A DNA stretch of 64,000 nt from CPC320 sp002336405 (GCA_949372595.1 CASIAN010000032.1:8953-72952); one strand, 5' to 3'; shown: positions 24,485-34,147, counted from the first letter of the stretch. Notes: a model not told the origin generated them from the sequence alone. Translations and numbers: made by a program.

Positions 24485-25999
24485 ATGCCAAATATCATCG
24501 AAGAGCTGTTGGTGCCAGAAACCAATAAGGGACTGTTTTACGGAGGGGCTTTTCATGCCGCATCGCAACCCGGTGAGATTGTGGTGATGAACCCTGCAAA
24601 AGGCATTCGGTTCACCACAGTCCCAGAGGCAACCCCCCAGGATGTAACAGCGGCGGTATCCGCGGCACGAGGCGCCTTTGCGGGTTGGTCAGGCTTGGAC
24701 GCGTTTGATCGCAGCAAACACCTGCGGGCATTCGCAGAAGTGGTGCGGGATAATATTCCCTTACTTGCAGTTTTAGAATCCACCGTCACAGGCCGATCTC
24801 TGCGTGAAATGAACGCACAGATGGGCCGCATTCCGGAATGGTTAGAATATTTCGCCGGAATTGCCTTGGGGCTAGAGGGCGAATCCAATGTGGTCAAAGG
24901 CGGCTACGTTACGCTAACCCAGTACGAACCGCTTGGCCCGGTGGCCCTTCTTACACCCTGGAACCATCCCGTGCTGATCTTGATGAAAAAGCTGGCAGCG
25001 GCACTGGCAGCGGGGAATACTTGCGTTATTAAACCTTCGGAACTTGCACCCGTATCGCCGCTTGCGATCGCCGTGTTGGCCAAACAGGCCGGATTGCCGG
25101 ACGGGGTGGTAAATGTCGTGACCGGGGGCCCCGCAACTGGTGCTGCGCTTTGCGCGGCCGATGATATCCATTATATTGATCTGACCGGCGGCACAGAAAC
25201 CGGACGTAAAGTCGCCAGCGTTGCCGGCCAACGCCTCATCAACAGCACATTAGAACTGGGCGGTAAAACACCCGTTGTTGTCTGTGAAGATGCCGAAATT
25301 GATGCGGCGGTTGCAGGCGTTTTGTTTGCCGCCTTTGTCGCCTCGGGCCAAACTTGTGTTGCAGGATCTCGCATCCTCGTTCACAGCCAGATTTATGACA
25401 CATTTGTGCAAAGGCTCGCGGCCCGGGCCGACCAAATTAAACTGGGCGATCCAATGGAGCAAACCACTCAAATGGGGCCGGTGATTTCGCAAGCGGCGCT
25501 GGGACGCTGTCACCAGTTCATTGCAACAGCACGCGCCGAGGGCGCTCGGCAGGTCGCCGGGGCCCAAGCGCTCGCATTAACTGGGGAGTTTGCCAACGGA
25601 TATTATATCCGACCAACTATTTTTGCAGATGTACACCCAGATCACCAGTTATTCCAAGACGAAGTGTTTGGTCCGGTCATTTCGATCACCCGTTTTGAAA
25701 CCGACGAGCAAGCCGTCGCTTTGGCAAATACCGGTGATTTTGGCCTCGGCGTATCCATATGGTCACGCGACATCGCCCGTGCGCACAGGTTATCACGCCA
25801 CATCCGTGGCGGCATTATCTGGCTGAACGATCATCATCGCAACGACCCACGCTCGGTCTGGGGCGGTGTCAAAGACAGCGGCTTTGGCAAGGAAAACGGC
25901 TGGGATGCACTGCGCGGATATCTGAGTAAAAAATCGGTCGTGATCCGCACCGAGCCTGGCTATGATGACTGGTTCGCTGGCAGCAACCGATACGGATGA
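24485..25999 (+). CDS. NAD(P)-dependent aldehyde dehydrogenase
   Basis: 504 residues. All catalytic marks are in place: LLTPWNHPVLILMKK (Asn), KPSELAPVSPLA, LTGGTETGRKV, the general base Glu in TLELGGKTPVVV, and the nucleophile Cys in SGQTCVAGSR, then DEVFGPVISI. It oxidises an aldehyde to a carboxylic acid. AGAGG precedes the ATG. The closest families by wording are betaine-aldehyde and hydroxymuconate-type dehydrogenases, but the substrate cannot be told. GntR gene follows in the same direction after 9 bp. Confidence 0.92.
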   Translation: MPNIIEELLVPETNKGLFYGGAFHAASQPGEIVVMNPAKGIRFTTVPEATPQDVTAAVSAARGAFAGWSGLDAFDRSKHLRAFAEVVRDNIPLLAVLESTVTGRSLREMNAQMGRIPEWLEYFAGIALGLEGESNVVKGGYVTLTQYEPLGPVALLTPWNHPVLILMKKLAAALAAGNTCVIKPSELAPVSPLAIAVLAKQAGLPDGVVNVVTGGPATGAALCAADDIHYIDLTGGTETGRKVASVAGQRLINSTLELGGKTPVVVCEDAEIDAAVAGVLFAAFVASGQTCVAGSRILVHSQIYDTFVQRLAARADQIKLGDPMEQTTQMGPVISQAALGRCHQFIATARAEGARQVAGAQALALTGEFANGYYIRPTIFADVHPDHQLFQDEVFGPVISITRFETDEQAVALANTGDFGLGVSIWSRDIARAHRLSRHIRGGIIWLNDHHRNDPRSVWGGVKDSGFGKENGWDALRGYLSKKSVVIRTEPGYDDWFAGSNRYG

Positions 26000-26008
26000 C
26001 ACAGACCC

Positions 26009-26689
26009 ATGAAAGACCCCACACAGCGCAAAGCCGATAAAGTCGCCACCGCGATCGAGGCGCAGATAATCAGTGGCGTTCGCAAACCGGGAGCGCGTCT
26101 TGACGAGAGGGCATTGGCCACAGAATTTAACGTCTCGCGCACCCCTGTGCGCGAAGCCATCAGAAAATTGGCTGCCACCGGCCTGGTGACTGATAAAGGC
26201 CGGCGCGGAGCGGTGGTGAGACATCTCACCGTCTCGGGCCTGCTGGATGCATTTCTCGTGGTCTCTGAATTAGAGGGCATCGCAGCCCGTCTGGCAGCCC
26301 GGCGGATGACCCCTGATGAAAAAACGGGGGCAGAAGCCGCAAATCTGTGCTGTCAGCGGGCAGCCCACGACGGCGATATTGCTGCATTCAACGTCGCCAA
26401 TATGGCGTTTCACGATCAGATCATCGCTGGATGTCACAACACACTTTTGCAAGATCAGCTGACCACATCGCGGGTGATCACCTTTCCCTACCGACATTAT
26501 GTCACGCAGTTTCCAGGCTATATGTTGAAATCGGTCGGAGAACACGCGGCGGTACTTGACGCCATTCGTGCCCGTGACGGCGCTGGCGCCGGCCAGCTCA
26601 TGTGTGATCACGTCAACCTGCAGGGTGAACAAATCGTCGATGTCGTGCATCTTTTAGAACAGCAGTCTCAGAAGGGCTCTCAGCCCTAG
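26009..26689 (+). CDS. GntR-family regulator (FCD type)
   Basis: 226 residues. N-terminal winged helix ends in FNVSRTPVREAIRKLAATGL, the typical FadR-subfamily recognition region; the all-helical FCD effector domain follows (LEGIAARLAARRM, FHDQIIAGC, EHAAVLDAIRARDGAGA). Metal-binding Asp/His of FCD domains appear in FNVANMAFHDQ and SVGEHAAV. It is likely the local regulator of the two divergent dehydrogenase operons. A strong hairpin terminator follows at 26783-26815. Confidence 0.88.
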   Translation: MKDPTQRKADKVATAIEAQIISGVRKPGARLDERALATEFNVSRTPVREAIRKLAATGLVTDKGRRGAVVRHLTVSGLLDAFLVVSELEGIAARLAARRMTPDEKTGAEAANLCCQRAAHDGDIAAFNVANMAFHDQIIAGCHNTLLQDQLTTSRVITFPYRHYVTQFPGYMLKSVGEHAAVLDAIRARDGAGAGQLMCDHVNLQGEQIVDVVHLLEQQSQKGSQP

Positions 26690-26782
26690 CATCAGCGATA
26701 AACTGCGCAGGGCAAGCAGTATTATTGCGCAAGCAGCGCGCCGCTTTGTAAACCAAACAGCCTTTTATTCATCTCAGACATT

Positions 26783-26815
26783 GATGGCCCGCCATCAAGC
26801 GGCGGGCCATCTTTT
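26783..26815 (+). terminator. Intrinsic terminator after GntR gene
   Basis: GATGGCCCGCC (26783-26793) pairs perfectly with GGCGGGCCATC (26801-26811), a 7-base loop between, followed by TTTT. It separates the GntR operon from the convergent pyrimidine transporter. Confidence 0.88.
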
Positions 26816-26827
26816 GTGATTAGGCTT

Positions 26828-27817
26828 TTACTTGAGCGCCGCGTCTGTGATCGCATGGGTCCACGCGCCCGAAGGCATTTTGGTGATCACCGGATCAGAG
26901 CCACCGCCCATCAGGGTGGCAACGGTGCGTTCGTAATCCGCCGGATCAAGCGCGCCGTTCGAGCCCGCTGTGAGTTTGGCGATTTCGCCCATCATGCGCT
27001 TTTGGTGCTTTTCTGTCTGTGCACCAGAGGCATCATTGTCCAAAACGATTCCAGCGGCTTCGTCAGAATTATCTTCCGCATATTTCCAGCCACGCATCGA
27101 GGCCGCGACAAAGCGTACCATCTTGTCGGCAAAGGCCGCATCCGCGAGATTATCTTCCAGCACATACATGCCGTCTTCCAAAGTCGCCACGCCCTGATCT
27201 TCATATTTGAACACCACCAGATCGTCGGCCGACAGACCTGCATCGATGATCTGCCAGTATTCATTATAGGTCATCGTCGAGACGCAATCGGCCTGACCTT
27301 GCAAGATCGGATCGACGTTAAAGCCCTGTTTCAGCACCGTCACCCCGTTGTCAGACCCGTCTGTCGGAATGCCCAAGCTGCTCATCCAGCTGAGGAAGGG
27401 ATATTCGTTGCCATAGAACCAGACACCCAGAGTTTTTCCACGAAAATCCTCAGGTGCCTTGATGCCTGAATCCTTGCGGCACGTCAGCATCATACCCGAT
27501 GATTTAAAAGGCTGCGCAATATTGACCAGCGACAGACCTTTTTCACGGCTGGCCAGAGCAGAGGGCATCCAATCGAGCACAACATCAGCGCCACCACCCG
27601 CGATAACTTGCGCGGGGGCAATATCTGGTCCCCCTGCCTTGATCGTAACATCCAACCCGGCGTCTTTGTAAAACCCTTTATCCAGCGCCACATAATATCC
27701 AGCAAATTGGGCTTGGGTGACCCATTTAAGTTGTAGCGTCACCTTATCGGCGGCATGAGCTGTTCCCGCAGCAATGCCAAGTGCCAAAGCGATGGCAGAA
27801 GTCAGTAGTCGTTTCAT
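26828..27817 (-). CDS. ABC transporter substrate-binding protein, NMT1/ThiY type
   Basis: 329 residues with a signal peptide cleaved at AHA-ADK; no lipobox Cys. The NMT1/THI5-like domain is marked by LQLKWVTQAQFAGYYVALDKG and IKAGGPDIAPAQVIAGGGAD near residues 30-75. It is the last gene of an ATPase-permease-permease-SBP run directly downstream of dihydropyrimidinase, so its cargo is probably a pyrimidine or related ring compound. GGAGAG precedes the ATG. Confidence 0.88.
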   Translation of the reverse strand: MKRLLTSAIALALGIAAGTAHAADKVTLQLKWVTQAQFAGYYVALDKGFYKDAGLDVTIKAGGPDIAPAQVIAGGGADVVLDWMPSALASREKGLSLVNIAQPFKSSGMMLTCRKDSGIKAPEDFRGKTLGVWFYGNEYPFLSWMSSLGIPTDGSDNGVTVLKQGFNVDPILQGQADCVSTMTYNEYWQIIDAGLSADDLVVFKYEDQGVATLEDGMYVLEDNLADAAFADKMVRFVAASMRGWKYAEDNSDEAAGIVLDNDASGAQTEKHQKRMMGEIAKLTAGSNGALDPADYERTVATLMGGGSDPVITKMPSGAWTHAITDAALK

Positions 27818-27857
27818 AATCTCTCTCCAAGTTGCTTATCGTTGTGTTTGTTCCTGC

Positions 27858-28697
27858 TCATCCTCGTTGGGATGGGTGCCAAAAAGTCACCTTCTTCTCA
27901 ATCATTGCGACTGATCCGTAAAACGCTGATCCTGCAAGGGCGGCGACGGTAATCTCCGCCCAAACCATATCCAGCGCTAATCTTCCAACCTCGGTCGAGA
28001 TACGAAATCCCATACCTTTGATGGGCGAGCCAAAGAATTCAGCCACAATCGCCCCGATCAAGGCCAATGTTGTTGTCACTTTTAGCCCGTTAAACACAAA
28101 GGGCATCGCCGCCGGCAGCCGCAATTTCAACAGCGTTTGCCAATAGCCAGCCGCATAGGTACGCATCAAATCGCGCTGCATCATATTTGTGGCACGCAGC
28201 CCCTCAACGGTGTTCACCAACATCGGGAAAAACACCATAACCACCACAACCGCAGATTTGGATTGCCAGTCAAAACCAAACCACATCACCAGAATGGGGG
28301 CCATACCGATGATCGGCAACGCCGCAACAAAATTGCCAATCGGCAGCAAGCCGCGTTGCAAAAACGGAAACCTGTCGATCACTATAGCCAGCGCAAACGC
28401 TGACCCGCAGCCGATCGCATATCCCGACAGGGCACCTTTCACCACGGTCTGGACAAAATCTTGCCACAGAATGCCCAAGGAGCCGACGAATTTTACCGAT
28501 ATAGCCGACGGGGCTGGCAACAAAATTGGCGAGACATCAAAACCCCGCACCATGCTTTCCCAAATCACCACCAGGCTGAGGCCAAAAATCACCGGGATCG
28601 CCAATCCGGTCAGCCGAGATTTCGGCAAAGCCGCAAGTCGAATATTGATCGCCCAGCCACCAAGCCACGCAAGAAGCCCGATCGCCAGCCAGCCCAT
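27858..28697 (-). CDS. ABC transporter permease
   Basis: 279 residues from the ATG at 28697, where the preceding permease stops (TAATG overlap). BPD_transp_1 family: six hydrophobic segments and the EAA loop RDLMRTYAAGYWQTLLKLRLPAAMP that contacts the ATPase. It forms a heteromeric channel with the neighbouring permease. Reading the frame further upstream would run into the other permease and is not supported. Confidence 0.88.
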   Translation of the reverse strand: MGWLAIGLLAWLGGWAINIRLAALPKSRLTGLAIPVIFGLSLVVIWESMVRGFDVSPILLPAPSAISVKFVGSLGILWQDFVQTVVKGALSGYAIGCGSAFALAIVIDRFPFLQRGLLPIGNFVAALPIIGMAPILVMWFGFDWQSKSAVVVVMVFFPMLVNTVEGLRATNMMQRDLMRTYAAGYWQTLLKLRLPAAMPFVFNGLKVTTTLALIGAIVAEFFGSPIKGMGFRISTEVGRLALDMVWAEITVAALAGSAFYGSVAMIEKKVTFWHPSQRG

Positions 28698-29572
28698 TAT
28701 GCCATCCCCATATGTTTCAGCGTTATCCGCTGCAGAACACCAATCAGCCCGACCAGCAGCGCCGCCAGCATTGCCGCCATAATCAGCGCGCTCCAAATCT
28801 GGATGGTCTGCCCATAGTAACTACCCGCTAACAGACGGGCACCCAGACCAGCCACAGCGCCGGTCGGCAACTCACCGACAACCGCGCCCACCAAGGACGC
28901 CGCCATGGCAATTTTAAGCGAAGTGAACAGATAGGGCATTGATGCCGGCAGGCGCAGATACCACAGAGTTTGCCCTCCGCCGGCATTCCAAGTCCGCATT
29001 TGATCAAGCTGCATGTGATCGGGACTGCGCAGTCCCTTCACCATCCCAACGACAACGGGAAAAAACGACAGATACATGGAAATAATAGCCTTGGGCAACA
29101 GCCCCGATATCCCCACCGCGTTCAGCACCACAATAATCATTGGTGCAACCGCCAAAATCGGAATCGTCTGCGAGGCGATCACCCAGGGCATCACGCTCAT
29201 ATCCATCGTACGGTTATAGACGATCCCAACCGCCAGCGTGATCCCAAGCACGGTGCCCAGCGCAAAGCCTAATAACGTAGAACTGAGGGTAATCTTACTG
29301 TGATGGATCAGTGACCGCTTGGAGGTGATTTTTTTCAGCGCAGTGGTTTTCCAGATCTCATGGGCCACCTGATGCGGCGCGGGCAACTTAGGTTTTTCCT
29401 GTGACCAGGTATCCGCAATCAGCGCCGCTGTCGTCAGCGTCACACCCGCCCGCTGCGCCTTATCCTCGGCCCAATGGGTGTTGAGCCAGATCGCCGCGCC
29501 GTACCACAACACGATCAAAGCAGCCACCATGCTCAGCACTGGTGCAACCCTTTGCCATAAACGCAGGATCAT
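28697..29572 (-). CDS. ABC transporter permease
   Basis: 291 residues. First membrane helix VLSMVAALIVLWYGAAIWL, then a long loop and five more helices; the EAA loop is DQMRTWNAGGGQTLWYLRLPAS. Its start overlaps the ATPase stop by ATGA and its stop overlaps the next permease, so the transporter genes are translationally linked. Confidence 0.88.
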   Translation of the reverse strand: MILRLWQRVAPVLSMVAALIVLWYGAAIWLNTHWAEDKAQRAGVTLTTAALIADTWSQEKPKLPAPHQVAHEIWKTTALKKITSKRSLIHHSKITLSSTLLGFALGTVLGITLAVGIVYNRTMDMSVMPWVIASQTIPILAVAPMIIVVLNAVGISGLLPKAIISMYLSFFPVVVGMVKGLRSPDHMQLDQMRTWNAGGGQTLWYLRLPASMPYLFTSLKIAMAASLVGAVVGELPTGAVAGLGARLLAGSYYGQTIQIWSALIMAAMLAALLVGLIGVLQRITLKHMGMA

Positions 29573-30354
29573 GCCAGATCTCCATGCCCAGCGCGCAGCC
29601 CCGCACGCACCCGATGTGCAATCTCGATAAACTGCGCACTATCGCGGATCTCAAGCGGGCGTTCTTTTGGCAGCGGGCTATCAATCACATCCGTGATCCG
29701 TCCCGGACGCGGTGACATCACCACAATCTTGGTCGACAGATACACCGCCTCGGGAATGGAATGGGTCACAAAGCAAATCGTTTTATTGGTCCGCATCCAC
29801 AACTGCAACAATTGCTCGTTCAAATGATCGCGGACAATTTCATCCAAAGCACCAAATGGTTCATCCATCAGCAACAGATCTGCATCAAACGCCAACGCCC
29901 GGGCAATCGAGGCACGTTGCTGCATGCCCCCCGACAGTTGCCAGGGAAATTTTTTCTCAAACCCGCTCAATTCAACCAGATCAAGAACATGACGAACCCG
30001 GTCGGCTCGCGTAGCCTTGTCATACCCCATGACCTCAAGCGGCAGAGATATATTTCCGCCGATGGTGCGCCATGGATAGAGACCCGCCGCCTGAAACACA
30101 TAGCCATACCCCCGCGCCCGCCGCGCCACCTCAGGCGTTTTTCCATTAACCGTGATATTACCTGCAGTGGGTGTTTCAAGATCGGCCATTACCCTGAGAA
30201 AGGTAGTTTTACCACACCCCGAGGGGCCAATAAAGCTGACAAAATCACCTTGATTGATATCAAGCGATACATCTTTAAGCGCCTGAACTTGACCGTCATT
30301 GGTCTGGAAGGTGAGCGACAGATCTTTTGCGCTAATCACTGTTTTGGTATTCAC
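29569..30354 (-). CDS. ABC transporter ATPase (SsuB/TauB-type)
   Basis: 261 residues. Walker A GPSGCGKTTFLRVMADL, Q-loop YVFQAAGLYPW, signature LSGGMQQRASIARAL, Walker B LLLMDEPFGALDE and switch His FVTHSIPEAVYLS are complete. It powers the two permeases that follow. The start is 90 bp after the dihydropyrimidinase stop, so it may share that transcript; a small stem (ccggaa/ttccgg) lies at the dihydropyrimidinase stop. Confidence 0.9.
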   Translation of the reverse strand: MNTKTVISAKDLSLTFQTNDGQVQALKDVSLDINQGDFVSFIGPSGCGKTTFLRVMADLETPTAGNITVNGKTPEVARRARGYGYVFQAAGLYPWRTIGGNISLPLEVMGYDKATRADRVRHVLDLVELSGFEKKFPWQLSGGMQQRASIARALAFDADLLLMDEPFGALDEIVRDHLNEQLLQLWMRTNKTICFVTHSIPEAVYLSTKIVVMSPRPGRITDVIDSPLPKERPLEIRDSAQFIEIAHRVRAGLRAGHGDLA

Positions 30355-30443
30355 GTATTCAACCTTTGCTGGCCGCGTTGATCGCTAGCGGGTGGTCAGC
30401 GTCCGATTTGAACGGGCCCTGGCCTGTTAATACACCGGAACTG

Positions 30444-31904
30444 TCAAATTCCGGCCGGTATATTCATCGGATCGCGTTTAATCATCTTTGGGGATGTCAG
30501 CTCTTTCCATTTGCTCAGCGCCAGATTTGCCGACGGAAACGCCGGACGCGGCACAAAACGACCGCGTCCGGGTTGCGGTTGACTGTTCTGCCCCCAGGCC
30601 CAGATCACATCGCCCCGCGACAGCGTGAAACGTGACTGCGCCCGCACCTCAAAGCCTTCAAAAACGTTATAATCAAGAATAGAGTGGTGGTTGCTGGCAC
30701 TGATCGTTTTAGAAATTTTGGGATCCCACACCACGATGTCTGCATCCGCGCCCTCAACCAGCGCGCCCTTTTTCGGATAGATATTCAGGATTTTAGCAAT
30801 ATTGGTGCTGGTAGCGGCGACAAATTCACTAGGGGTCAGACGGCCTGTCTCAACGCCCTCAGTCCACAGAACCGCAAGCCGTTCCTCCAGACCGTTCGAT
30901 CCATTCGGGATCAGGCAAAAATTATCTTTGCCCATCAACTTTTGTGCACTGTTAAAAGCCGCATGATCAGTCGCAACGACCTGCAGACTGCCCGATTGCA
31001 AACCAGCCCACAGGCTGGCTTGATGTTCTTTGTTGCGGAACGGTGGGGACATGACACGGCGCGCCGAATGCATCCAATCACCAGTGAAATATTCACTTTC
31101 GTCCAAGGTTAAAAACTGAATCAACGGCTCACCATAGACCCGCATGCCCTTTTGTCGGGCGCGGCGGATGGCCTCATGGGACTGCTCACAAGAGACATGC
31201 ACAATATACAGGGGCACTCCTGCGGCATCGGCGATGGTGATGGCACGATTGGCCGCCTCACCTTCAAATTCAGGCGGACGGGAATAGGCATGTCCTTCGG
31301 GACCGGTAATGCCTTTGGCCAGCATATCGGCCTGAAGATCGGCCACCAGATTGCCGTTTTCGGCATGCACCATAGGCAAGGCACCCAATTCGCGACACCG
31401 TTTAAAGCTGGCAAACATCTCATCGTCTTCGATCATCAGCGCGCCCTTGTAGGCCATAAAATGCTTGAACGAATTGACCCCCATCTTTACGGCGTCTTCC
31501 ATCTCGTTAAAGACGTTTTCATCCCAGCCCGTGATCGCCATGTGATAACCAACATCCGAACAGATCTGCGGCGCACTTTTGCGGTGCCATTCATTGATCG
31601 CGTTCTTGATGCTGCCGTCTTCTCCGGGCAGGCAGAAATCCACCACCATCGTCGTGCCGCCCGCCGCCGCCGCCCATGTTCCGGTTTCAAAGGTTTCCGC
31701 GGCGGTGGTGCCCATAAAGGGCATTTCAAGATGGGTGTGCGGATCAATCCCCCCCGGGATCACATAGGCCCCTTCAGCATCGATATATTCATCGCCAGTA
31801 AGGTTTTCGCCAATCTGGCGGATGACTTCGCCTTCGATCAGAACATCGGCTTTCCACGCGCGATCTGCCGTACAGACCGTGCCGTTTTTAATCACTTTGC
31901 TCAT
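30444..31904 (-). CDS. hydA: Dihydropyrimidinase (D-hydantoinase)
   Basis: 486 residues. It hydrolyses dihydrouracil or dihydrothymine to N-carbamoyl-beta-alanine or its methyl derivative. Binuclear metal ligands are visible: GIDPHTHLEMPF (HxH), the carbamylated Lys in SFKHFMAYKG near residue 150, PMVHAENG, YIVHVSCEQ, and the Asp in VATDHAAFN. GGAGA lies before the ATG. It sits between N-carbamoyl-beta-alanine amidohydrolase upstream and the transporter downstream. Confidence 0.94.
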   Translation of the reverse strand: MSKVIKNGTVCTADRAWKADVLIEGEVIRQIGENLTGDEYIDAEGAYVIPGGIDPHTHLEMPFMGTTAAETFETGTWAAAAGGTTMVVDFCLPGEDGSIKNAINEWHRKSAPQICSDVGYHMAITGWDENVFNEMEDAVKMGVNSFKHFMAYKGALMIEDDEMFASFKRCRELGALPMVHAENGNLVADLQADMLAKGITGPEGHAYSRPPEFEGEAANRAITIADAAGVPLYIVHVSCEQSHEAIRRARQKGMRVYGEPLIQFLTLDESEYFTGDWMHSARRVMSPPFRNKEHQASLWAGLQSGSLQVVATDHAAFNSAQKLMGKDNFCLIPNGSNGLEERLAVLWTEGVETGRLTPSEFVAATSTNIAKILNIYPKKGALVEGADADIVVWDPKISKTISASNHHSILDYNVFEGFEVRAQSRFTLSRGDVIWAWGQNSQPQPGRGRFVPRPAFPSANLALSKWKELTSPKMIKRDPMNIPAGI

Positions 31905-31979
31905 GGATCTTCTCCTCTACGCATTTTTGTGCGGACGCGGGTCATGCAAACCGACCTGTCCCGTCCGGCTTAGCAAATA

Positions 31980-33230
31980 TCACCTAATAATCTCAGCGGT
32001 TTCAAGCACCGCATGCAACAGCACATCGGTCCCCGCAACAGCCCAGTCTTTGGATATGTCTTCGGCCTCATTGTGCGACAGGCCATCGACACAAGGACAC
32101 ATCACCATCGCCGTCGGCGCCACACGATTAATCCAACAGGCATCATGCCCCGCCCCCGAGATCAAATCGCGATGTGAATAACCCAGCCGCTCGGCCGCAT
32201 TGCGCACCGCAGTGACACAGTTTGCATCAAATTCCACCGGATCAAACCCGCCAACTTTTTCAAATACAACCTCAAGGCCCATATCATCACAGATTTTTTG
32301 TGCGCCTGCCCGCAAGCGCGCGTCCATATCTCGGATGATCGCCAGATCTGGCGACCGGAAATCAATTGTAAATACAACTTTACCAGGGATCACATTGCGC
32401 GAATTGGGATAGACGTCGATATGCCCGGCAGCCCCAACAGCGTGGGGTTTGTGCGACCATGCTATCTCATCAACCAGTTCCAAAACCCGCGCCATGCCAA
32501 GACCGGCATTTTTACGCATCGGCATCGGCGTTGAACCGGTGTGGCTGTCGCGGCCGGTAATGGTCACTTGGGTCCACGATAGGCCCTGACCATGGGTGAC
32601 AACCCCGATATCCTTTTGTTCGGCCTCAAGGATGGGCCCCTGTTCAATATGCAGCTCAAAAAACGCGTGCATCTTGCGGGCGCCAACATCCTCGTCCCCT
32701 CTCCAACCGATCCGTTCCAACTCGGCCCCAAATTTAAGCCCGTTGGCGTCCTCTCGATCATAGGCCCAGTCTTGGGTGTGAATGCCGGCAAACACCCCCG
32801 AGGACAGCATTGCTGGCGCATAGCGCGTCCCCTCTTCGTTGGTGAAATTGGTCACCACAATCGGGTGTTTGGTCTGGATATTGAGGTCATTGAGCGTCCG
32901 CACAATTTCCAATCCCCCCAGAACGCCTAGAACGCCATCATATTTTCCGCCCGTGGGCTGGGTGTCGAGATGCGACCCAACATAAACCGGCAGCGCATCC
33001 ACGTCTGTGCCCTCGCGGCGCGCAAACATATTGCCCATCTGGTCTAGACCCATCGTCATGCCCGCAGCAGCGCACCAGCTTTGAAACAGATGTCTGCCTT
33101 CGCTGTCTTCATCGGTGACGGTTTGGCGATTGTTACCGCCCGCCACACCGGGACCGATCTTGGCCATCTCCATCAAGCTGTCCCACAGGCGGTCGCCGTT
33201 AATCTTGAGGTTTTCACCAGGTGCGGCCAT
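31980..33230 (-). CDS. N-carbamoyl-beta-alanine amidohydrolase (M20 family Zn-hydrolase)
   Basis: 416 residues. It removes the carbamoyl group from N-carbamoyl-beta-alanine, the last step of reductive pyrimidine breakdown. Metal ligands appear in YVGSHLDTQPTGG, FTNEEGTRYAPAM, FFELHIEQGP and SGAGHDACW. Allantoate amidohydrolase is the closest alternative in sequence type; the neighbouring dihydropyrimidinase and PreAT favour the pyrimidine enzyme. GGGAGAG precedes the ATG; RutR-box-like palindromes lie upstream. Confidence 0.9.
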   Translation of the reverse strand: MAAPGENLKINGDRLWDSLMEMAKIGPGVAGGNNRQTVTDEDSEGRHLFQSWCAAAGMTMGLDQMGNMFARREGTDVDALPVYVGSHLDTQPTGGKYDGVLGVLGGLEIVRTLNDLNIQTKHPIVVTNFTNEEGTRYAPAMLSSGVFAGIHTQDWAYDREDANGLKFGAELERIGWRGDEDVGARKMHAFFELHIEQGPILEAEQKDIGVVTHGQGLSWTQVTITGRDSHTGSTPMPMRKNAGLGMARVLELVDEIAWSHKPHAVGAAGHIDVYPNSRNVIPGKVVFTIDFRSPDLAIIRDMDARLRAGAQKICDDMGLEVVFEKVGGFDPVEFDANCVTAVRNAAERLGYSHRDLISGAGHDACWINRVAPTAMVMCPCVDGLSHNEAEDISKDWAVAGTDVLLHAVLETAEIIR

Positions 33231-33321
33231 GTCTCTCTCCCTTGTCGAGGTCAGAGCTTGTATCTGCGCCTGATCAGTCTCGCCACAAGGCGGTTACACA
33301 ACTTCTTGCACAGGCTTCAAG

Positions 33322-33337
33322 CTGACCATATGGTCCT
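33322..33337. promoter_or_regulatory. RutR-box-like operator 1
   Basis: CTGACCATATGGTCCT. Compared with the known RutR consensus TTGACCAnnTGGTCAA it agrees at 11 of 14 defined positions and has a perfect TGACCA/TGGTC core. It lies between the divergent amidohydrolase and the first TetR gene. Confidence 0.65.
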
Positions 33338-33354
33338 CGCGAGACCAACACATC

Positions 33355-33370
33355 CTGACCAGTCGGTCAA
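33355..33370. promoter_or_regulatory. RutR-box-like operator 2
   Basis: CTGACCAGTCGGTCAA agrees with the RutR consensus TTGACCAnnTGGTCAA at 12 of 14 defined positions. It is 33 bp (about three helical turns) from operator 1, measured centre to centre, and 24 bases from the start of the first TetR gene, suggesting cooperative binding and autoregulation. Confidence 0.65.
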
Positions 33371-33393
33371 TGAAAATTTGAAGGTTTTATCAG

Positions 33394-34035
33394 ATGGTGA
33401 CCCAGCCCCGCTCGATGAGCAAAAAAGATAGGCGGCTCGAGAGCGAGCGGACAATCATGGTTGCGGCGGAAAAAGTGTTTGCCGAAGCGGGTTTTGGCGG
33501 GGCCACGATGCAGTTGATCGCCGATGTTGCGGGGCTGCCTAAAGCAAACCTGCATTATTATTTCCCCACTAAAGAGGCCCTATACCGCAGGGTAGTGCAG
33601 GATATTTTTCAAGTTTGGCTCAAGGCTGCAGACATATTTGATCAGGCCAGTGGTCCAGTCGAAGGGATCGGCGCCTATATTGACGCAAAAATGGAGATCA
33701 GCCGCCACCATTCGGCAGGATCAAAGGTCTGGGCCTCGGAGGTGATGCATGGTGCGCCAGTAATCCAAGATTATCTTGAAACCACTTTGGAGCAGTGGAC
33801 AAATGGCCGGATCGCTGTGATTCAAAGCTGGATTGATCGCGGCTTGATGGCCCCTATAGACCCGCGTCACCTGCTTTATATGGTGTGGGCGACGACACAG
33901 CATTATGCCGATTTTGGTCACCAGATTGAGACGCTCAACAACAGTGACCCCCTCACAGACGCTCAGTGGCAAGCCGCAACGGACAGCGTCAAAACAATCA
34001 TCCTGAATGGAATAGGCGCAAAATCTGCGCTGTGA
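33394..34035 (+). CDS. rutR: RutR-like TetR regulator, copy 1
   Basis: 213 residues, ATG at 33394 with AAGG upstream. The TetR helix-turn-helix is FGGATMQLIADVAGLPKANLHYYFPTKEAL. The C-terminal ligand domain contains AVIQSWIDRGLMAPIDPRHL and YMVWATTQHYADF, the pattern of RutR, which senses uracil/thymine. It shares its control region with the divergent amidohydrolase gene and faces two RutR-box-like palindromes. A second, similar regulator follows 165 bp downstream. Confidence 0.85.
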   Translation: MVTQPRSMSKKDRRLESERTIMVAAEKVFAEAGFGGATMQLIADVAGLPKANLHYYFPTKEALYRRVVQDIFQVWLKAADIFDQASGPVEGIGAYIDAKMEISRHHSAGSKVWASEVMHGAPVIQDYLETTLEQWTNGRIAVIQSWIDRGLMAPIDPRHLLYMVWATTQHYADFGHQIETLNNSDPLTDAQWQAATDSVKTIILNGIGAKSAL

Positions 34036-34147
34036 TAAGAACCCTCCGCAATAACAGAGTTTTAAGCACTTTTATTACGGGCATAAATTCGCCAGAATAC
34101 AACAAGTACATAGCTCAGCCATTTTGTGTTTTTACGCCCAGCTTCCC

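Noticed and set aside
21563..26689. Secondary-metabolite cluster
   Set aside because: Only common oxidoreductases, a racemase-fold enzyme and a regulator; no synthase, carrier protein or exporter.
26816..27469. 217-codon plus-strand frame opposite the substrate-binding protein
   Set aside because: Fully antisense to a clear SBP gene; basic low-quality composition with no domain.
31152..31973. 273-codon plus-strand frame opposite dihydropyrimidinase
   Set aside because: Antisense of the conserved metal-binding region; typical shadow of a GC-rich third codon position.
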